From positions 248,001 through 312,000 of the forward strand of contig NZ_JALPVL010000012.1 in NCBI RefSeq assembly GCF_023544465.1: a DNA stretch of 64,000 nucleotides, written 5' to 3'. Position numbers and translations under genes: made by a program. This stretch comes from Paractinoplanes maris. GTDB lineage: Bacteria; Actinomycetota; Actinomycetes; Mycobacteriales; Micromonosporaceae. The notes beneath the pieces were generated by a model. The model did no database searches and was not told the origin of the DNA. It saw only the letters and a program-made list of their open reading frames with translations. Positions 24,794 through 33,484 of this stretch are shown here, piece after piece. The first letter of the stretch is position 1; each line of letters opens with the position of its first letter.

Positions 24794-26665
24794 GTGGACC
24801 GAGCAGCAGCTGACCGAGCAGCGGCTGGTGGGACACCGTCCGATGTGGCGGTGGCCGAGCCGTCGACACCGGGATCGCCTACCGGCGGATCCCGCGACAC
24901 CATGTACCGGCGGCCACCGGCCCGCCCGGCGGCTGAGCCACCGGTGTGGTTCGGCTCCACCGGCGCGACCACGACAGGTGAGACCGCGAGCAGCATGACG
25001 ACGAACGGTGAGACCCCGGCTGAGCCGGCGTCCGACTTCGGGCCCGCCACGCCGGGCACCTCCAGCAGCAGGATCTCCTTCGGCTTCACGCCGGGGCCGA
25101 TCTCTCCCGTACGGCACCCGGCGTCACCGACGTCGCCGGCCGCACCCGCGGCTCCACCCGCGGCGGCCGCTTCGCCTCCGGCGCCGCCGGCGAAAACCGC
25201 CTCGGCCGAGCCCACGTGGCCGACCAGCGCGGCGGAATCCACCTGGCCGACCGCCGCATCCGAACCCGCCTGGCCGACCGCCGCATCCGGCGCGTCCGAA
25301 CCCGGCTGGCGATCGAGCGGCGCGGCGGAATCCGGGTGGCCGGCCGCCTCGGCGGGCCCGGCCCAGCCGGTGCCGACCGGGACGACCCCGTCCGACCTGC
25401 CGATCCGGCGGGCCGGCGGTAATACCGGTGAGCAGCGGCGGATCACCGACACCGGCGAGCAGGTGCGCCTCGGCTCGACCGGCGAGCAGCGTCGCCTCGG
25501 CAACACGGGCGAGCAGCGAGACTTCGGCAACACGGGCGGGCAGCGGCGCTTCGGCACTGCGGCCGAGCCGGGTCCGGTCGCCGACACCGGCGAGCAGGTG
25601 CGCCTCGGCTCGACCGGCGAGCAGCGTCGCCTCGGCAACACGGGCGAGCAGCGAGACTTCGGCAACACGGGCGGGCAGCGGCGCTTCGGCACTGCGGCCG
25701 AGCCGGGTCCGGTCGCCGACACCGGCGAGCAGGTGCGCCTCGGCTCGACCGGCGAGCAGCGGCGCTTCAGCACCGCCGGTGAGCAGCGCTCGGTGGCCGA
25801 CACCGGGGAGTTCCGGCGCTTCCTCAACGCCGACGAGGAGCGGGCGCTCGCCGAGACGGCCGACCGCCGCGCCGCCGCGCCCCCGGCCCGGGCCGCCGTG
25901 ATCGCCGATCCGCCGCGCCAGTCGCGGGCTGTCACGGTCGGGATCGTCCTGCTCAGCCTGGTCGTGCTGATCGCCGGCGGCATCGTCGGTGTCCTCTACT
26001 TCACCGGCACCGACGACGAGCTCGACTCGGTGCTGCAGCTCGGCGCGGGGGAGTCCGGCAAGCGCACAGTCAGCGCCCCGCTCGACAACCGCAGCCAGGC
26101 CGCCTTCGAGATGCTGGCCGCGACCAACCGGGTCAACCTCTCGATCGGCGAGCTCGGCGACGACCTGTTCCGCATCTCCACCCCGGAGGACGCCGGGTTC
26201 CTGCCCAGCCCCACGCTCCGCAACGACGACGTGAAGCTGCAGGTCACCAAGGACGGCGACGGCACCGGGGGCGTGATCGACGTCGTCCTGGCGGCCAAGG
26301 TGCGCTGGTCGGTGCGGCTCTCCGGCTATGCCGAGGAGAACATTCTCGACCTCAGCGGCGGTCAGGTGAGCGGCGTCGAGATGGTCGGTGGCATGCGCAC
26401 CGGGCAGCTGACGCTGGCCCGCCCGGACGGCACTGTGCCGATCAAGGTGAACGGCGCGGTCGAGAAGCTGGTTGTGCGCTCGCCGGCCGGCAGCCCGGTG
26501 CGGGTCAAGGTGGGCGGTGGCGCCAAGACCGTGGTGGCCGGGACCCGTACGCTGCGTGATGTTGTGCCGGGCTCGACGCTGACGCCGAAGAACTGGGCGG
26601 TGGCGAACCGCTACGACGTCGGCGCGGGTGCTCCGATCACCGCGCTGACTGTTGAGAACGGCTGA
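24794..26665 (+). CDS. Single-pass membrane protein with 9-residue TGEQ repeats
   Basis: About 623 residues. An N-terminal disordered Pro/Ala/Thr/Ser region (~1-210) with repeated WPTA(A/S)SE units leads into a repeat zone (~215-330) built of nine-residue units such as STGEQRRLG and NTGEQRDFG. Then comes one TM helix (~375-397, VGIVLLSLVVLIAGGIVGVL) and an exported ~225-residue C-terminal domain rich in beta structure (VDVVLAAKVRWSVRLSGYAE, AVEKLVVRSPAGSPVRVKVG). The cytoplasmic side holds the repeats and the exported domain probably folds as a beta helix or sandwich. No family recognised. GTG start at 24794 is tentative. A strong palindromic terminator follows. Confidence 0.8.
   Translation: MDRAAADRAAAGGTPSDVAVAEPSTPGSPTGGSRDTMYRRPPARPAAEPPVWFGSTGATTTGETASSMTTNGETPAEPASDFGPATPGTSSSRISFGFTPGPISPVRHPASPTSPAAPAAPPAAAASPPAPPAKTASAEPTWPTSAAESTWPTAASEPAWPTAASGASEPGWRSSGAAESGWPAASAGPAQPVPTGTTPSDLPIRRAGGNTGEQRRITDTGEQVRLGSTGEQRRLGNTGEQRDFGNTGGQRRFGTAAEPGPVADTGEQVRLGSTGEQRRLGNTGEQRDFGNTGGQRRFGTAAEPGPVADTGEQVRLGSTGEQRRFSTAGEQRSVADTGEFRRFLNADEERALAETADRRAAAPPARAAVIADPPRQSRAVTVGIVLLSLVVLIAGGIVGVLYFTGTDDELDSVLQLGAGESGKRTVSAPLDNRSQAAFEMLAATNRVNLSIGELGDDLFRISTPEDAGFLPSPTLRNDDVKLQVTKDGDGTGGVIDVVLAAKVRWSVRLSGYAEENILDLSGGQVSGVEMVGGMRTGQLTLARPDGTVPIKVNGAVEKLVVRSPAGSPVRVKVGGGAKTVVAGTRTLRDVVPGSTLTPKNWAVANRYDVGAGAPITALTVENG
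25448..25760 (+). repeat. 135-bp perfect tandem duplication within the membrane protein gene
   Basis: 25448-25582 and 25583-25717 are identical over all 135 bases by reading, and the first ~43 bases of a third copy follow from 25718. Each copy encodes 45 residues, five nine-residue sub-repeats beginning DTGEQVRLG. Lack of any silent difference implies very recent duplication or ongoing homogenisation. The copy number keeps the frame open. Confidence 0.95.
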
Positions 26666-26679
26666 TCGGAACGAAGACG

Positions 26680-26709
26680 AAAGGGGGCGCCGAGCTCGGC
26701 GCCCCCTTT
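26680..26709. terminator. Perfect 30-base palindromic terminator
   Basis: AAAGGGGGCGCCGAG followed directly by its exact complement (26680-26709). Flanking A and T runs let it act in both directions, ending the repeat-protein gene and the convergent serA-like gene (stop at 26723). Confidence 0.92.
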
Positions 26710-26722
26710 GTCATGCGTACGG

Positions 26723-27940
26723 TCAGGAAAGCACGCGCAGGCGGACGGTCTGCTCCATCGAGCGCAGCCGCTCGAGCACCTCGTCGCTGAACGCGCCGCT
26801 GATGTCGGTGATCAGGTAGCCGTACTCGCCGCGGGTGCTCAGCAGCTGGCCCTCCACGTTGACCTTGTGCTCGGCCAGGATGCTGTTGACCTGGGCCAGC
26901 ACGCCCGGGGTGTTGATGTGCACGTGGCCGATGCGGCTCTGACCGGCCTGCTCGGGCAGCCCGACGCCGGGCAGGTTGACGCTGAGCGTGGTGTTGCCCT
27001 CCTCGACGAACGAGGCCAGCTTGTTGGCCACGAAACCGCCGATGTCGGACTGCGCCTCCTCGGTGGAACCGCCGATGTGCGGGGTGAGGATCACATTGGG
27101 CAGGCCGCGCAGCTCGGAGACGAACTCGTCGCCGCGGCCCTTGGGCTCGGACGGGAAGACGTCGACCGCGGCCCCGGCCAGGTGACCGCTCTCCAGGGCC
27201 TCCCGCAGGGCGACGTGGTCGACCACGATGCCGCGCGAGAGGTTGAGGAACAGGGCGCCCTCGCGCATCCGCTTGAACTGCTCGGTGCCGAAGAAGCCGG
27301 CGTTGCCGGGGCGGCCGTCGACGTGGATGGTGACGACGTCGCTGGTCTCGAGCAACTCTTCGATGGTGGCGCAGCGGTGGGCGTTGCTCAGCGCGAGCTT
27401 GTCGGCCGTGTCGTAGAAGGACACGTACATGCCGAGGTTCTCGGCGAGCACGGACAGCTGGGTGCCGATGTTGCCGTAGCCGATGATGCCGAGCCGCCGG
27501 CCCCGGATCTCGTGCGCGCCCTCGGCCGACTTGTCCCAGACACCGTCGTGCATGAGCGCGTTCTTCTCGGTGAGCCGCCGGGTCATCGAGATGATCTCGG
27601 CGATCGCCAGCTCGACGACGGAACGGGTGTTGGAGAACGGCGCGTTGAACACGGCGATGCCGCTCGCCGAGGCGGCGGTCAGGTCGATCTGGTCGGTGCC
27701 GATGCAGAACGCGCCGATCGCGACCAGACTGTCGGCGGCGTCGAGCACCTTGGCCGTGACCTTGGTCTTGGAGCGGATGCCGAGCAGGTGCACGCCGCGG
27801 ATGCGGGTGATCAGCTCGGACTCGTCGAGGGCGTTGCGGACGGACTCGACCTCGTATCCGGCGGCCTCGAGCCGGGACACCGCGTCGGGATGGATGCTCT
27901 CCAACAGAAGGACTCGCACCTTGGCCTGGTCGGTCATCAT
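26723..27940 (-). CDS. serA: D-3-phosphoglycerate dehydrogenase (SerA, ACT-domain type)
   Basis: Oxidises 3-phosphoglycerate to phosphohydroxypyruvate, the first step of serine synthesis. The ~405-residue protein has the NAD loop LGIIGYGNIGTQLSVLAENLG, catalytic Arg in LNLSRGIVVD, Glu in VDVFPSEP and His in LTPHIGGSTEEAQ. A C-terminal ACT domain (RIGHVHINTPGVLAQVNSIL, GEYGYLITDI) allows serine feedback. Length and layout match the 410-residue E. coli SerA rather than the long mycobacterial form, so a second, long SerA elsewhere is possible. The ATG pair at 27940/27937 follows ACGGAAC; the frame is open to 27982. Confidence 0.93.
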   Translation of the reverse strand: MMTDQAKVRVLLLESIHPDAVSRLEAAGYEVESVRNALDESELITRIRGVHLLGIRSKTKVTAKVLDAADSLVAIGAFCIGTDQIDLTAASASGIAVFNAPFSNTRSVVELAIAEIISMTRRLTEKNALMHDGVWDKSAEGAHEIRGRRLGIIGYGNIGTQLSVLAENLGMYVSFYDTADKLALSNAHRCATIEELLETSDVVTIHVDGRPGNAGFFGTEQFKRMREGALFLNLSRGIVVDHVALREALESGHLAGAAVDVFPSEPKGRGDEFVSELRGLPNVILTPHIGGSTEEAQSDIGGFVANKLASFVEEGNTTLSVNLPGVGLPEQAGQSRIGHVHINTPGVLAQVNSILAEHKVNVEGQLLSTRGEYGYLITDISGAFSDEVLERLRSMEQTVRLRVLS

Positions 27941-28107
27941 GTTCCGTTCCGTGTGAGATTGGTGGCCGGTCCGGGCCGCCACGCCGAAGCCCGACTACCG
28001 AGACTAGTGCCCTGGACTCGCCGTCCCCGGCCGGTGTGCTCGACCTCCCACCTGGTGTTCGGCCACGGAGCCGGCGGGCTCGGATACGAAGGTGATCTTC
28101 TTTCGGT

Positions 28108-29025
28108 TCAGCCGCCCAGTTCCCGCCGCAACCAGGGCAGAAGCTCGTCGGCCTGCCACCGCTGGAAGGCCCGCACGGAGGGCAGCCCCGGTGGCGGCGG
28201 AAGGCGCGAGATGTCGCGGAAGAACCCCGCGAACCCGGCGAAGACACCGGTGACGGTCCGCCGGTCGAGGCCCGCGATCACCCGTTCGGGATCGCCGCCG
28301 TGCACGGTGACGTTCAGCGCCAGCAGCACCCGGTCGAACCAGATCGGCGCGGTGGCGCCCCACGGCCAGTCGACGATCATCAGCCGGCCGTCCGGGCGGA
28401 CAAGCATGTTGTCGGCGCGGATGTCACAGTGCGCGAGGGTGTCGCCGGTGCCGACGGCGGCCAGTCCGTGCCCGGCGGCGGCGATCAGCTCGGGCAGGTG
28501 CGCGGCGGCCCACGGGTCGAGGTCGGCCGGCGGGTCGGCGGCGAGTCGTTGCCAGCCGCCGAAGCCCTCGGTGAGGACCTCGGTCACGGCGGGGACGGTC
28601 AACGGCGCCGGCGTGAGGGCGTCGGCGAGCTCGGTGAGGGCGGTCACGGCCGCGTCGATCTCGGTCTCGACCCAGGGCGTACGAGGGTGAGCGCCCTCGA
28701 CGTCCTCGAGGATCAGGACGACCCAGTCGCCGTCGTCGATCGAGCCGAGCACCCTCGGGGCGGGAACGTGACCGGGGAGGGCCGCGGTGATCCGGGTCTC
28801 CTGCCGGGCCAGCTCGGCCGAGCGCTCGTTGAGCGCCGGGGTGACCGCCTTGACGAAGGCGCGGCGGCCGTCGCCGGTGACCACCCGGTCGGCCGTGCCC
28901 GGGGAGAACCCACCGGTCTGGGACACGGCCTCGACGACCGGCCCGCCGATGATCTCCTCGATTCGCCCGCGCACGACCGGGGGCAGATCAACCCATCCGA
29001 TCCGTGTTCCGCCCGTCGGCACCAT
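28108..29025 (-). CDS. Aminoglycoside phosphotransferase-family kinase-like protein
   Basis: 305 residues with an APH/choline-kinase fold: VLILEDVEGAHP hinge, Brenner-type catalytic loop LAHCDIRADNMLVR (Asp and Asn) and metal-binding LMIVDWPWGATAP. Family members phosphorylate aminoglycosides, homoserine or other small molecules; the substrate here is unknown and resistance cannot be claimed. ATG 29025. It is monocistronic and its promoter region is shared with the divergent small basic gene. Confidence 0.88.
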   Translation of the reverse strand: MVPTGGTRIGWVDLPPVVRGRIEEIIGGPVVEAVSQTGGFSPGTADRVVTGDGRRAFVKAVTPALNERSAELARQETRITAALPGHVPAPRVLGSIDDGDWVVLILEDVEGAHPRTPWVETEIDAAVTALTELADALTPAPLTVPAVTEVLTEGFGGWQRLAADPPADLDPWAAAHLPELIAAAGHGLAAVGTGDTLAHCDIRADNMLVRPDGRLMIVDWPWGATAPIWFDRVLLALNVTVHGGDPERVIAGLDRRTVTGVFAGFAGFFRDISRLPPPPGLPSVRAFQRWQADELLPWLRRELGG

Positions 29026-29099
29026 GCAGTGATCGTGACAGCCGGGCCCGTCCCGCGCGAAGGGGATTTTCTGTCATACCCCCGCGGCAGGATTCCCCC

Positions 29100-29321
29100 A
29101 TGTCACCGAGGAAAGTCTGGGAACCACAGCCGCGCACCGAGCCGCAGACCTGGCAGGAGCGGGTCCACGCCGCCGCCGTGGAGTCCGCGCGCCGCCGGCA
29201 GACCCGCGATGCCGAGCGGCAGGAGCAAGCCCGTCGCCGGGCGCACGGTCTCGTCGACCGTCATGCGGCCCGGTTGGCCGAGGTTCGCCGCCGCGCTCGG
29301 GTGAGGCGCGACACGGGCTGA
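29100..29321 (+). CDS. Small Arg-rich protein
   Basis: 73 residues from ATG 29100: SPRKVWEPQPRTEPQTWQER, then a long basic helix with AVESARRRQTRDAERQEQA and RLAEVRRRARVRRD. Strongly amphipathic and basic; could bind nucleic acid or membranes. GGCAGG lies several bases upstream. Divergent from the phosphotransferase-like gene. No family recognised. Confidence 0.55.
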   Translation: MSPRKVWEPQPRTEPQTWQERVHAAAVESARRRQTRDAERQEQARRRAHGLVDRHAARLAEVRRRARVRRDTG

Positions 29322-29363
29322 GTCCGGCGCCGGGTCTGGCAGACTCGACGCAGGGGGGTGCAC

Positions 29364-30227
29364 ATGGGATCGCTGGGGTGGGCGGTCGCGTTCTCGGTGC
29401 TCTCCGCGGCCAGCTATGCGGCTGCGGCGGTCGCCCAGGAGCGCCTGGCCGAGCACGGCCAGCGCGGGTGGGCTCGGTGGGCTATTGCGCTGCTGCTCAC
29501 CGGGGGTGGCGTCGTGCTGCACGTGATCGCGCTCAATTTCGGCACGGTTGCCGTGGTGCAGGCGCTGGGCACGCTGACGCTGCTCTTCGCGCTGCCGATC
29601 GCCGCCGTGCGTCTGCAGATCCCGATCAGCCGCGCGGCCTGGGTCGACGCGATTCTCACGGTGGCCGGGCTGGCGCTGATCCTGTCGTTGTCGGTCGAGT
29701 CGACGAAGCCCGAGCTGCTCGGCGATCCCGACGATCGCCGTCTCGCCCTGATCACTCTGGCCCTGGTGGCCGTCCTGTCGCTGGCCGCCTGGCGGGCTGG
29801 TCCGCGCGTGCGGTCGATGTTGCTGGCGGCCGCGGCGGGCACGGCCTTCGGCATCGGGTCGGTGCTGTCCAAGGCAGTGCTGTCGGCCGTCACCGACGAC
29901 GGGGTGCGTTCGGTGTCGCCGTTCGCGGCCATCGCGGTGCTCGTGTTCTCCACCGGTGGTTACCTGCTGAGCCAGCTCTCCTACGGCCGGGCCGGCCTGG
30001 CGGCGCCGCTGGCCACGGTGAGCGTCACCAACCCGATCGTGGCCGCGACCGCCGGCGTGATCGTCTTCGACGAGGGCTTCCGCTTCGGCGCGGCGGGCCT
30101 GGTCGTGATCGCGATCGCCGGCCTCCTCATGACCCTCGGCGTCATCGGCCTGGCCCGCCACGCGGCCACCCGTTCCCCATCGGACGACTCCACCGGCCCC
30201 GCGACCCGGGCCGGCATCTCAGCCTGA
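29364..30227 (+). CDS. DMT-superfamily (EamA-like) membrane transporter
   Basis: About 287 residues with 9-10 hydrophobic helices in two halves: the first ends near ALILSLSVES, the second starts at LITLALVAVLSLAAW. Features typical of the DMT family are LNFGTVAVVQALGTLTLLFA and YGRAGLAAPLATVSVTNPIV. Substrate unknown. ATG 29364 has GGGGGG six bases upstream. The soluble tail is short. Confidence 0.85.
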   Translation: MGSLGWAVAFSVLSAASYAAAAVAQERLAEHGQRGWARWAIALLLTGGGVVLHVIALNFGTVAVVQALGTLTLLFALPIAAVRLQIPISRAAWVDAILTVAGLALILSLSVESTKPELLGDPDDRRLALITLALVAVLSLAAWRAGPRVRSMLLAAAAGTAFGIGSVLSKAVLSAVTDDGVRSVSPFAAIAVLVFSTGGYLLSQLSYGRAGLAAPLATVSVTNPIVAATAGVIVFDEGFRFGAAGLVVIAIAGLLMTLGVIGLARHAATRSPSDDSTGPATRAGISA

Positions 30228-30677
30228 CGGGTGCCGCGGGGTGGCGCTTTCGCGGCACGGTGCGGCAGTTTCGCGGTGCTGTGGTGCGGCGTTGGCGCAG
30301 TGCGAGGCGTTGTGGTGCGACTGCCGCGGTGCAGTGTGTGCTGCTGCAGTGCGGGGTGCTCCGCGCGGACCGGGCCGGCGTGCTCCGCGGGCTGGAGCGG
30401 GTGTGCTTCGCGGGCTGGAGCGGGGGTTCTCCACGCGGGGTGGGGCGGTGTGCTTCGCGGGCTGGAGCGGGGGTTCTCCGCGCGTGCTGGGGTGGGCGGT
30501 GTGCCTCGCGGGCTCGGGCGGGCTGCTCCGCGCCGATCGGGCGGGGTGCTCCGCGCCGATCGGGCGGGGTGCTCCGCGCGGGCTGGGGCGGGACGCTGTG
30601 GTCGCTGGGTCTTTGCGTTGGGCGGGTGCCGTTGTCTGTGGCGATCGTGCCTTGTCTGGCGTTGCAAGGATCGGGTG
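30228..30677. other. Non-coding G-rich region containing a minisatellite
   Basis: 450 bp with no credible gene. Open frames run through it on both strands but give Gly/Ala/Arg-rich translations that change with frame and owe their openness to the repeat. The array is listed separately. Confidence 0.6.
30357..30593. repeat. Degenerate 23-bp tandem repeat array (about ten units)
   Basis: Units beginning TGCTYCGCG and ending in a GGGCGGG-like block start near 30358, 30381, 30404, 30429, 30451, 30477, 30502, 30524, 30547 and 30570. The spacing is 22-26 bp. The last three are the most alike (TGCTCCGCGCCGATCGGGCG in two) with an exact 23-bp period. Because 23 is not a multiple of three, it is not a coding repeat. 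Confidence 0.8.
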
Positions 30678-31541
30678 ATGAGTGTCGATGTGGAGGCGCC
30701 TGCGGCGGGGGTGAATGGCGGGCTGGTGTGTGGGGCGGTCACGGCTGGTGTGCTGGGGCTGGTGTTTGCGGCGCTCGGTGAGTATCAGGTGCCGGATTAC
30801 GCGGACCAGGACTTTTCGATCGGGCTGACGGGGTCTCTGGTGGGGGCGGTCAGTGCGGCGGTTGTCATCGCGGTGATCCGGGGACTGCCGGGGCTGGAAC
30901 GGCGGTGGGGGCGCGGGCATGTGGCGGTGCCGTTGGTTCTGGTGCCCGTGGCGGTCCTGCCGCTGGTGTCGGGGCTCGAGCGGGACAACGTGGAGGCCGC
31001 GCTGATCTGGGCGGCGGCGGCGATCACGATCCATGTGTGGCTCGAGAGTCCGGCCGGGTCGGCTTGGAAGCGGTGGGCCGCGGGCGGGATCGTCCTGGTG
31101 GTCGCCGTTGCGGGGCTGCTCACCTGGGGGCTTCAGCATCGGTGGCGGGCGGAGAAGTTCGAGGCGGTGGGGCTGCCGCTCTATGTGCCCGACGTGCCGG
31201 GATACAAGATGCGCGGGACTTGGGCCGGTCGCTACACGGTTTCCATGACGTTGCGCGCGGAGGGGTCGGGGTGGCATTACGCCGACGCGATCATCCGGCG
31301 ACCGGACGGGTCCAACGGCCGGTGCGGATCCGGCCTGCCCGAGCGGTGGGTGATCGAGGGCGGCGACGGGCGGGACCGTCTGGGTATCTGCCTGGGCGGT
31401 GACGAGGGCGCCACGATGGTGATCGGGCCGGGTTATCAGTCGCCCGACCTGGCGCCCCTGTTCGATCGGATCACCGTGCGGGAGGTCGACGGCTCGGTGA
31501 TGGCCGACTATCCCAACGGCGGCGAGATGGAGCCCGACTGA
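30678..31541 (+). CDS. Membrane protein with C-terminal extracytoplasmic domain
   Basis: 287 residues. Four or five TM helices (GLVCGAVTAGVLGLVFAALG, GSLVGAVSAAVVIAVI, VPLVLVPVAVLPLVSGL, AGGIVLVVAVAGLLTWGL) occupy the first ~155 residues; the remaining ~130 are soluble with two Cys (NGRCGSGLPERW, LGICLGGDEG) that could form a disulfide outside the membrane. No family recognised. ATG 30678 with AAGGA seven bases upstream; the frame is open further upstream only through the repeat array. Confidence 0.8.
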   Translation: MSVDVEAPAAGVNGGLVCGAVTAGVLGLVFAALGEYQVPDYADQDFSIGLTGSLVGAVSAAVVIAVIRGLPGLERRWGRGHVAVPLVLVPVAVLPLVSGLERDNVEAALIWAAAAITIHVWLESPAGSAWKRWAAGGIVLVVAVAGLLTWGLQHRWRAEKFEAVGLPLYVPDVPGYKMRGTWAGRYTVSMTLRAEGSGWHYADAIIRRPDGSNGRCGSGLPERWVIEGGDGRDRLGICLGGDEGATMVIGPGYQSPDLAPLFDRITVREVDGSVMADYPNGGEMEPD

Positions 31542-31660
31542 GTCGGCCTCGGCGCCCCGGTCAAGGACGCGGAGAGCTGAGCTCCGGAAGCTGTGCGGGG
31601 CGCGGTCGGGGTTGTGGGCGGCGCGCGGTTTTGGAGGCGACGGTCGGTGGGAGCGGGAGT

Positions 31661-32776
31661 TCAGAGGGCTCGGGGGAGGGTGACTGTTACGACCAGGCCG
31701 CCTTCGTCTCGGGCTGTGGCTTGGGCTTCGCCGCCGTGGGCTTGGGCTACGGCTCGGACGATGGAGAGGCCGAGGCCGGCGCCGGGGGAGTGGAGGCGTT
31801 CTGTTCCGTAGCGGTGGAAGGGCTCGAACAGGCCGGGGACCTCGTATCGGGGGACCACCGGGCCGGAGTTGCTGACCTCGAGCACGGCCCAGCCGTCGGG
31901 GCGGGAGCCGGTGCGGATGCGCACCCAGCCGTTGGTGGAGACGTTGTGGCGTACGCCGTTCTCGATCAGATTTTGCACCAGGCGCTCGAGAAGCACGGGA
32001 TTGCCGGCCACCGTCGCCTCACCGGGCTCGGTGATCACCTTGACCGTGTCGGAGACCGCCACGTGGTCGACGATGTCGGCCAGGTCGACATAGGACTTCT
32101 CGGCCACCGGGCGCTCCGACTGGGCCAGCAGCAGCAGGCCGTCGATCAGGCGGCCGTGCCGGTCGTTGATGGCCAGCAGCGTCGAGCCCAGCTGGCGCAC
32201 CTGCTCGGACGCGGCCTCCTGGGTGAGCGCCACCTCGAGCAGCGTGCGGTTGAGGGTCAGCGGTGTGCGCAGCTCGTGCGAGGCGCTCGCGATGAACCGG
32301 CGCTGCCCGTCGAACGAGTGGTCGAGCCGGGCCAGCATGATGTCGAACGTGTCGGCGAGCTCCTTGATCTCGTCGTCGGGGCCGCTCAGGGCGATCCGCT
32401 CGTGCAGTCCGCGGTCGGCGTCGGGTGCGTCGGCGATCCGGCGGGCGGCCGCGGTGATCTGGTGCAGCGGCTGGAGCATGCGCCCGGCGATCAGCCAGCC
32501 CAGCGCGATCGCCGCCGCACTGACCACCAGCAGCGCGATCCCGCCCTGGGAGAGCAGCGTGCTCACGGCGCCGTTGGCGCTGGCCTCGAAGAACTGCCGG
32601 GTCTCGGTCACGTTGCCGCCCGTCCCGGGCAGCGGGGCCGACTGCTCCGACCGGGCCAACACCCGGGGCAGCCGCTGCGACACCAGGACGGCGGTCGTGC
32701 CGAGCAGCACCAGGCCCGCGAGGACGAACAGGCCCCCGTAGACGAGGGTGAGCCGGCCACGCACGGTGAGTCTCAT
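31661..32776 (-). CDS. Sensor histidine kinase
   Basis: 371 residues. TM1 (LVYGGLFVLAGLVLLGTTA), a ~55-residue extracytoplasmic loop, TM2 (GGIALLVVSAAAIALGWLIA), HAMP (MLQPLHQITAAARRIADAPD), H-box FIASASHELRTPLT with phosphorylated His, N-box NLIENGVRHNV, G1/G2 GAGLGLSIVRAVAQAHGG. The short sensor loop suggests detection of a membrane or envelope signal. ATG 32776 overlaps the regulator stop by 4 bp, so the pair is coupled. Frame is open upstream in the regulator, which is not used. Confidence 0.94.
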   Translation of the reverse strand: MRLTVRGRLTLVYGGLFVLAGLVLLGTTAVLVSQRLPRVLARSEQSAPLPGTGGNVTETRQFFEASANGAVSTLLSQGGIALLVVSAAAIALGWLIAGRMLQPLHQITAAARRIADAPDADRGLHERIALSGPDDEIKELADTFDIMLARLDHSFDGQRRFIASASHELRTPLTLNRTLLEVALTQEAASEQVRQLGSTLLAINDRHGRLIDGLLLLAQSERPVAEKSYVDLADIVDHVAVSDTVKVITEPGEATVAGNPVLLERLVQNLIENGVRHNVSTNGWVRIRTGSRPDGWAVLEVSNSGPVVPRYEVPGLFEPFHRYGTERLHSPGAGLGLSIVRAVAQAHGGEAQATARDEGGLVVTVTLPRAL

Positions 32777-33429
32777 GGAAGGCGATACCCCACTCCCGGT
32801 TCGGTGAGAACGATCGGCGGGTCGCCGAGCTTGCGCCGCAACTTCAGGATCGTCATGCGTACGGCGTGGGTGAACGGATCGGCGTTCTCGTCCCACGCCT
32901 TCTCGAGCAGTGTCTCGGCCGACACCGCCGTCCCGTCGGCGCGCAACAGCTCGGCCAGCACGGCGAACTCCTTGCGGGACAGGGGAACGTAGCGCCCGTC
33001 GCGATAGACCTCGCGCCGGTGCGGGTCGAGGCTGATGCCCGCCCGGCGCAGCACCGGCGGAACGGCCGGCCGGGCACGGCGGCCCAGCGCGAGCACCCGG
33101 GCGCTCAGCTCCCGCAGCGCGAAGGGTTTCGGCAGGTAGTCGTCGGCGCCCAGGGACAGCCCGGTGACCCGGTCGTCGACCCCGGCCGCGGCGGTCAGCA
33201 TCAGCACCCGGGTGTCGCCGTCGCGTTCCACCAGCGCCCGGCACACGTCGTCGCCGTGCACCACCGGCAGGTCGCGGTCGAGCACCACCACGTCGTAGTC
33301 GTTGACGCCGACATGTTCCAGCGCGGCGGCCCCGTCGTAGACGACATCGACCGCGTGGGCGTCGTGGCGCAGACCCTGCGCCACCGCGTCGGCGAGCAGC
33401 GGCTCGTCCTCGACCACCAGGATCCGCAT
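32773..33429 (-). CDS. OmpR/PhoB-family response regulator
   Basis: 218 residues. Receiver with acidic VVEDEP, phosphoacceptor Asp51 (VVVLDRDLP), Thr in LMLTAAA, and Lys in YLPKPF. C-terminal winged helix: YVPLSRKEFAVLAELLRADG, recognition THAVRMTILKLRRKLGDP, wing VLTEPGVGYRLP. It is the partner of the overlapping kinase and divergent from the lipoprotein-exporter operon, the likely target through GCGTCAC repeats in the intergenic region. Confidence 0.95.
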   Translation of the reverse strand: MRILVVEDEPLLADAVAQGLRHDAHAVDVVYDGAAALEHVGVNDYDVVVLDRDLPVVHGDDVCRALVERDGDTRVLMLTAAAGVDDRVTGLSLGADDYLPKPFALRELSARVLALGRRARPAVPPVLRRAGISLDPHRREVYRDGRYVPLSRKEFAVLAELLRADGTAVSAETLLEKAWDENADPFTHAVRMTILKLRRKLGDPPIVLTEPGVGYRLP

Positions 33430-33451
33430 CAGCCCATCCTGCCGTGCCGGC

Positions 33452-33484
33452 GCGTCACCTGGGCGTCACGTTTTTTCGTGACGG
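33452..33484. promoter_or_regulatory. Candidate response-regulator operator: GCGTCAC repeats with 11-bp period
   Basis: GCGTCAC occurs at 33452-33458 and 33463-33469, exactly 11 bp apart, and a reverse copy GTGACG lies at 33478-33483, forming CGTCACG-T6-CGTGACG. Direct repeats one helical turn apart are the usual binding sites of OmpR/PhoB regulators. Located between the regulator and the divergent operon. Confidence 0.6.

Noticed and set aside
25448..25760. CRISPR array
   Set aside because: The repeats are contiguous, in-frame coding repeats without spacers. The 23-bp array at 30357-30593 likewise lacks unique spacers.
26637..28247. A 536-codon minus frame overlapping serA
   Set aside because: It is the serA sequence read in another frame (Arg/Pro-rich); the real frame holds all SerA motifs.
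28108..29025. Antibiotic resistance claim for the APH-family gene
   Set aside because: Family membership alone does not define an aminoglycoside substrate, and most such genes in actinomycetes act on other molecules.
30231..30677. Upstream extension of the membrane protein gene starting at 30231
   Set aside because: The extension is translated minisatellite; an ATG with a proper RBS lies at 30678.
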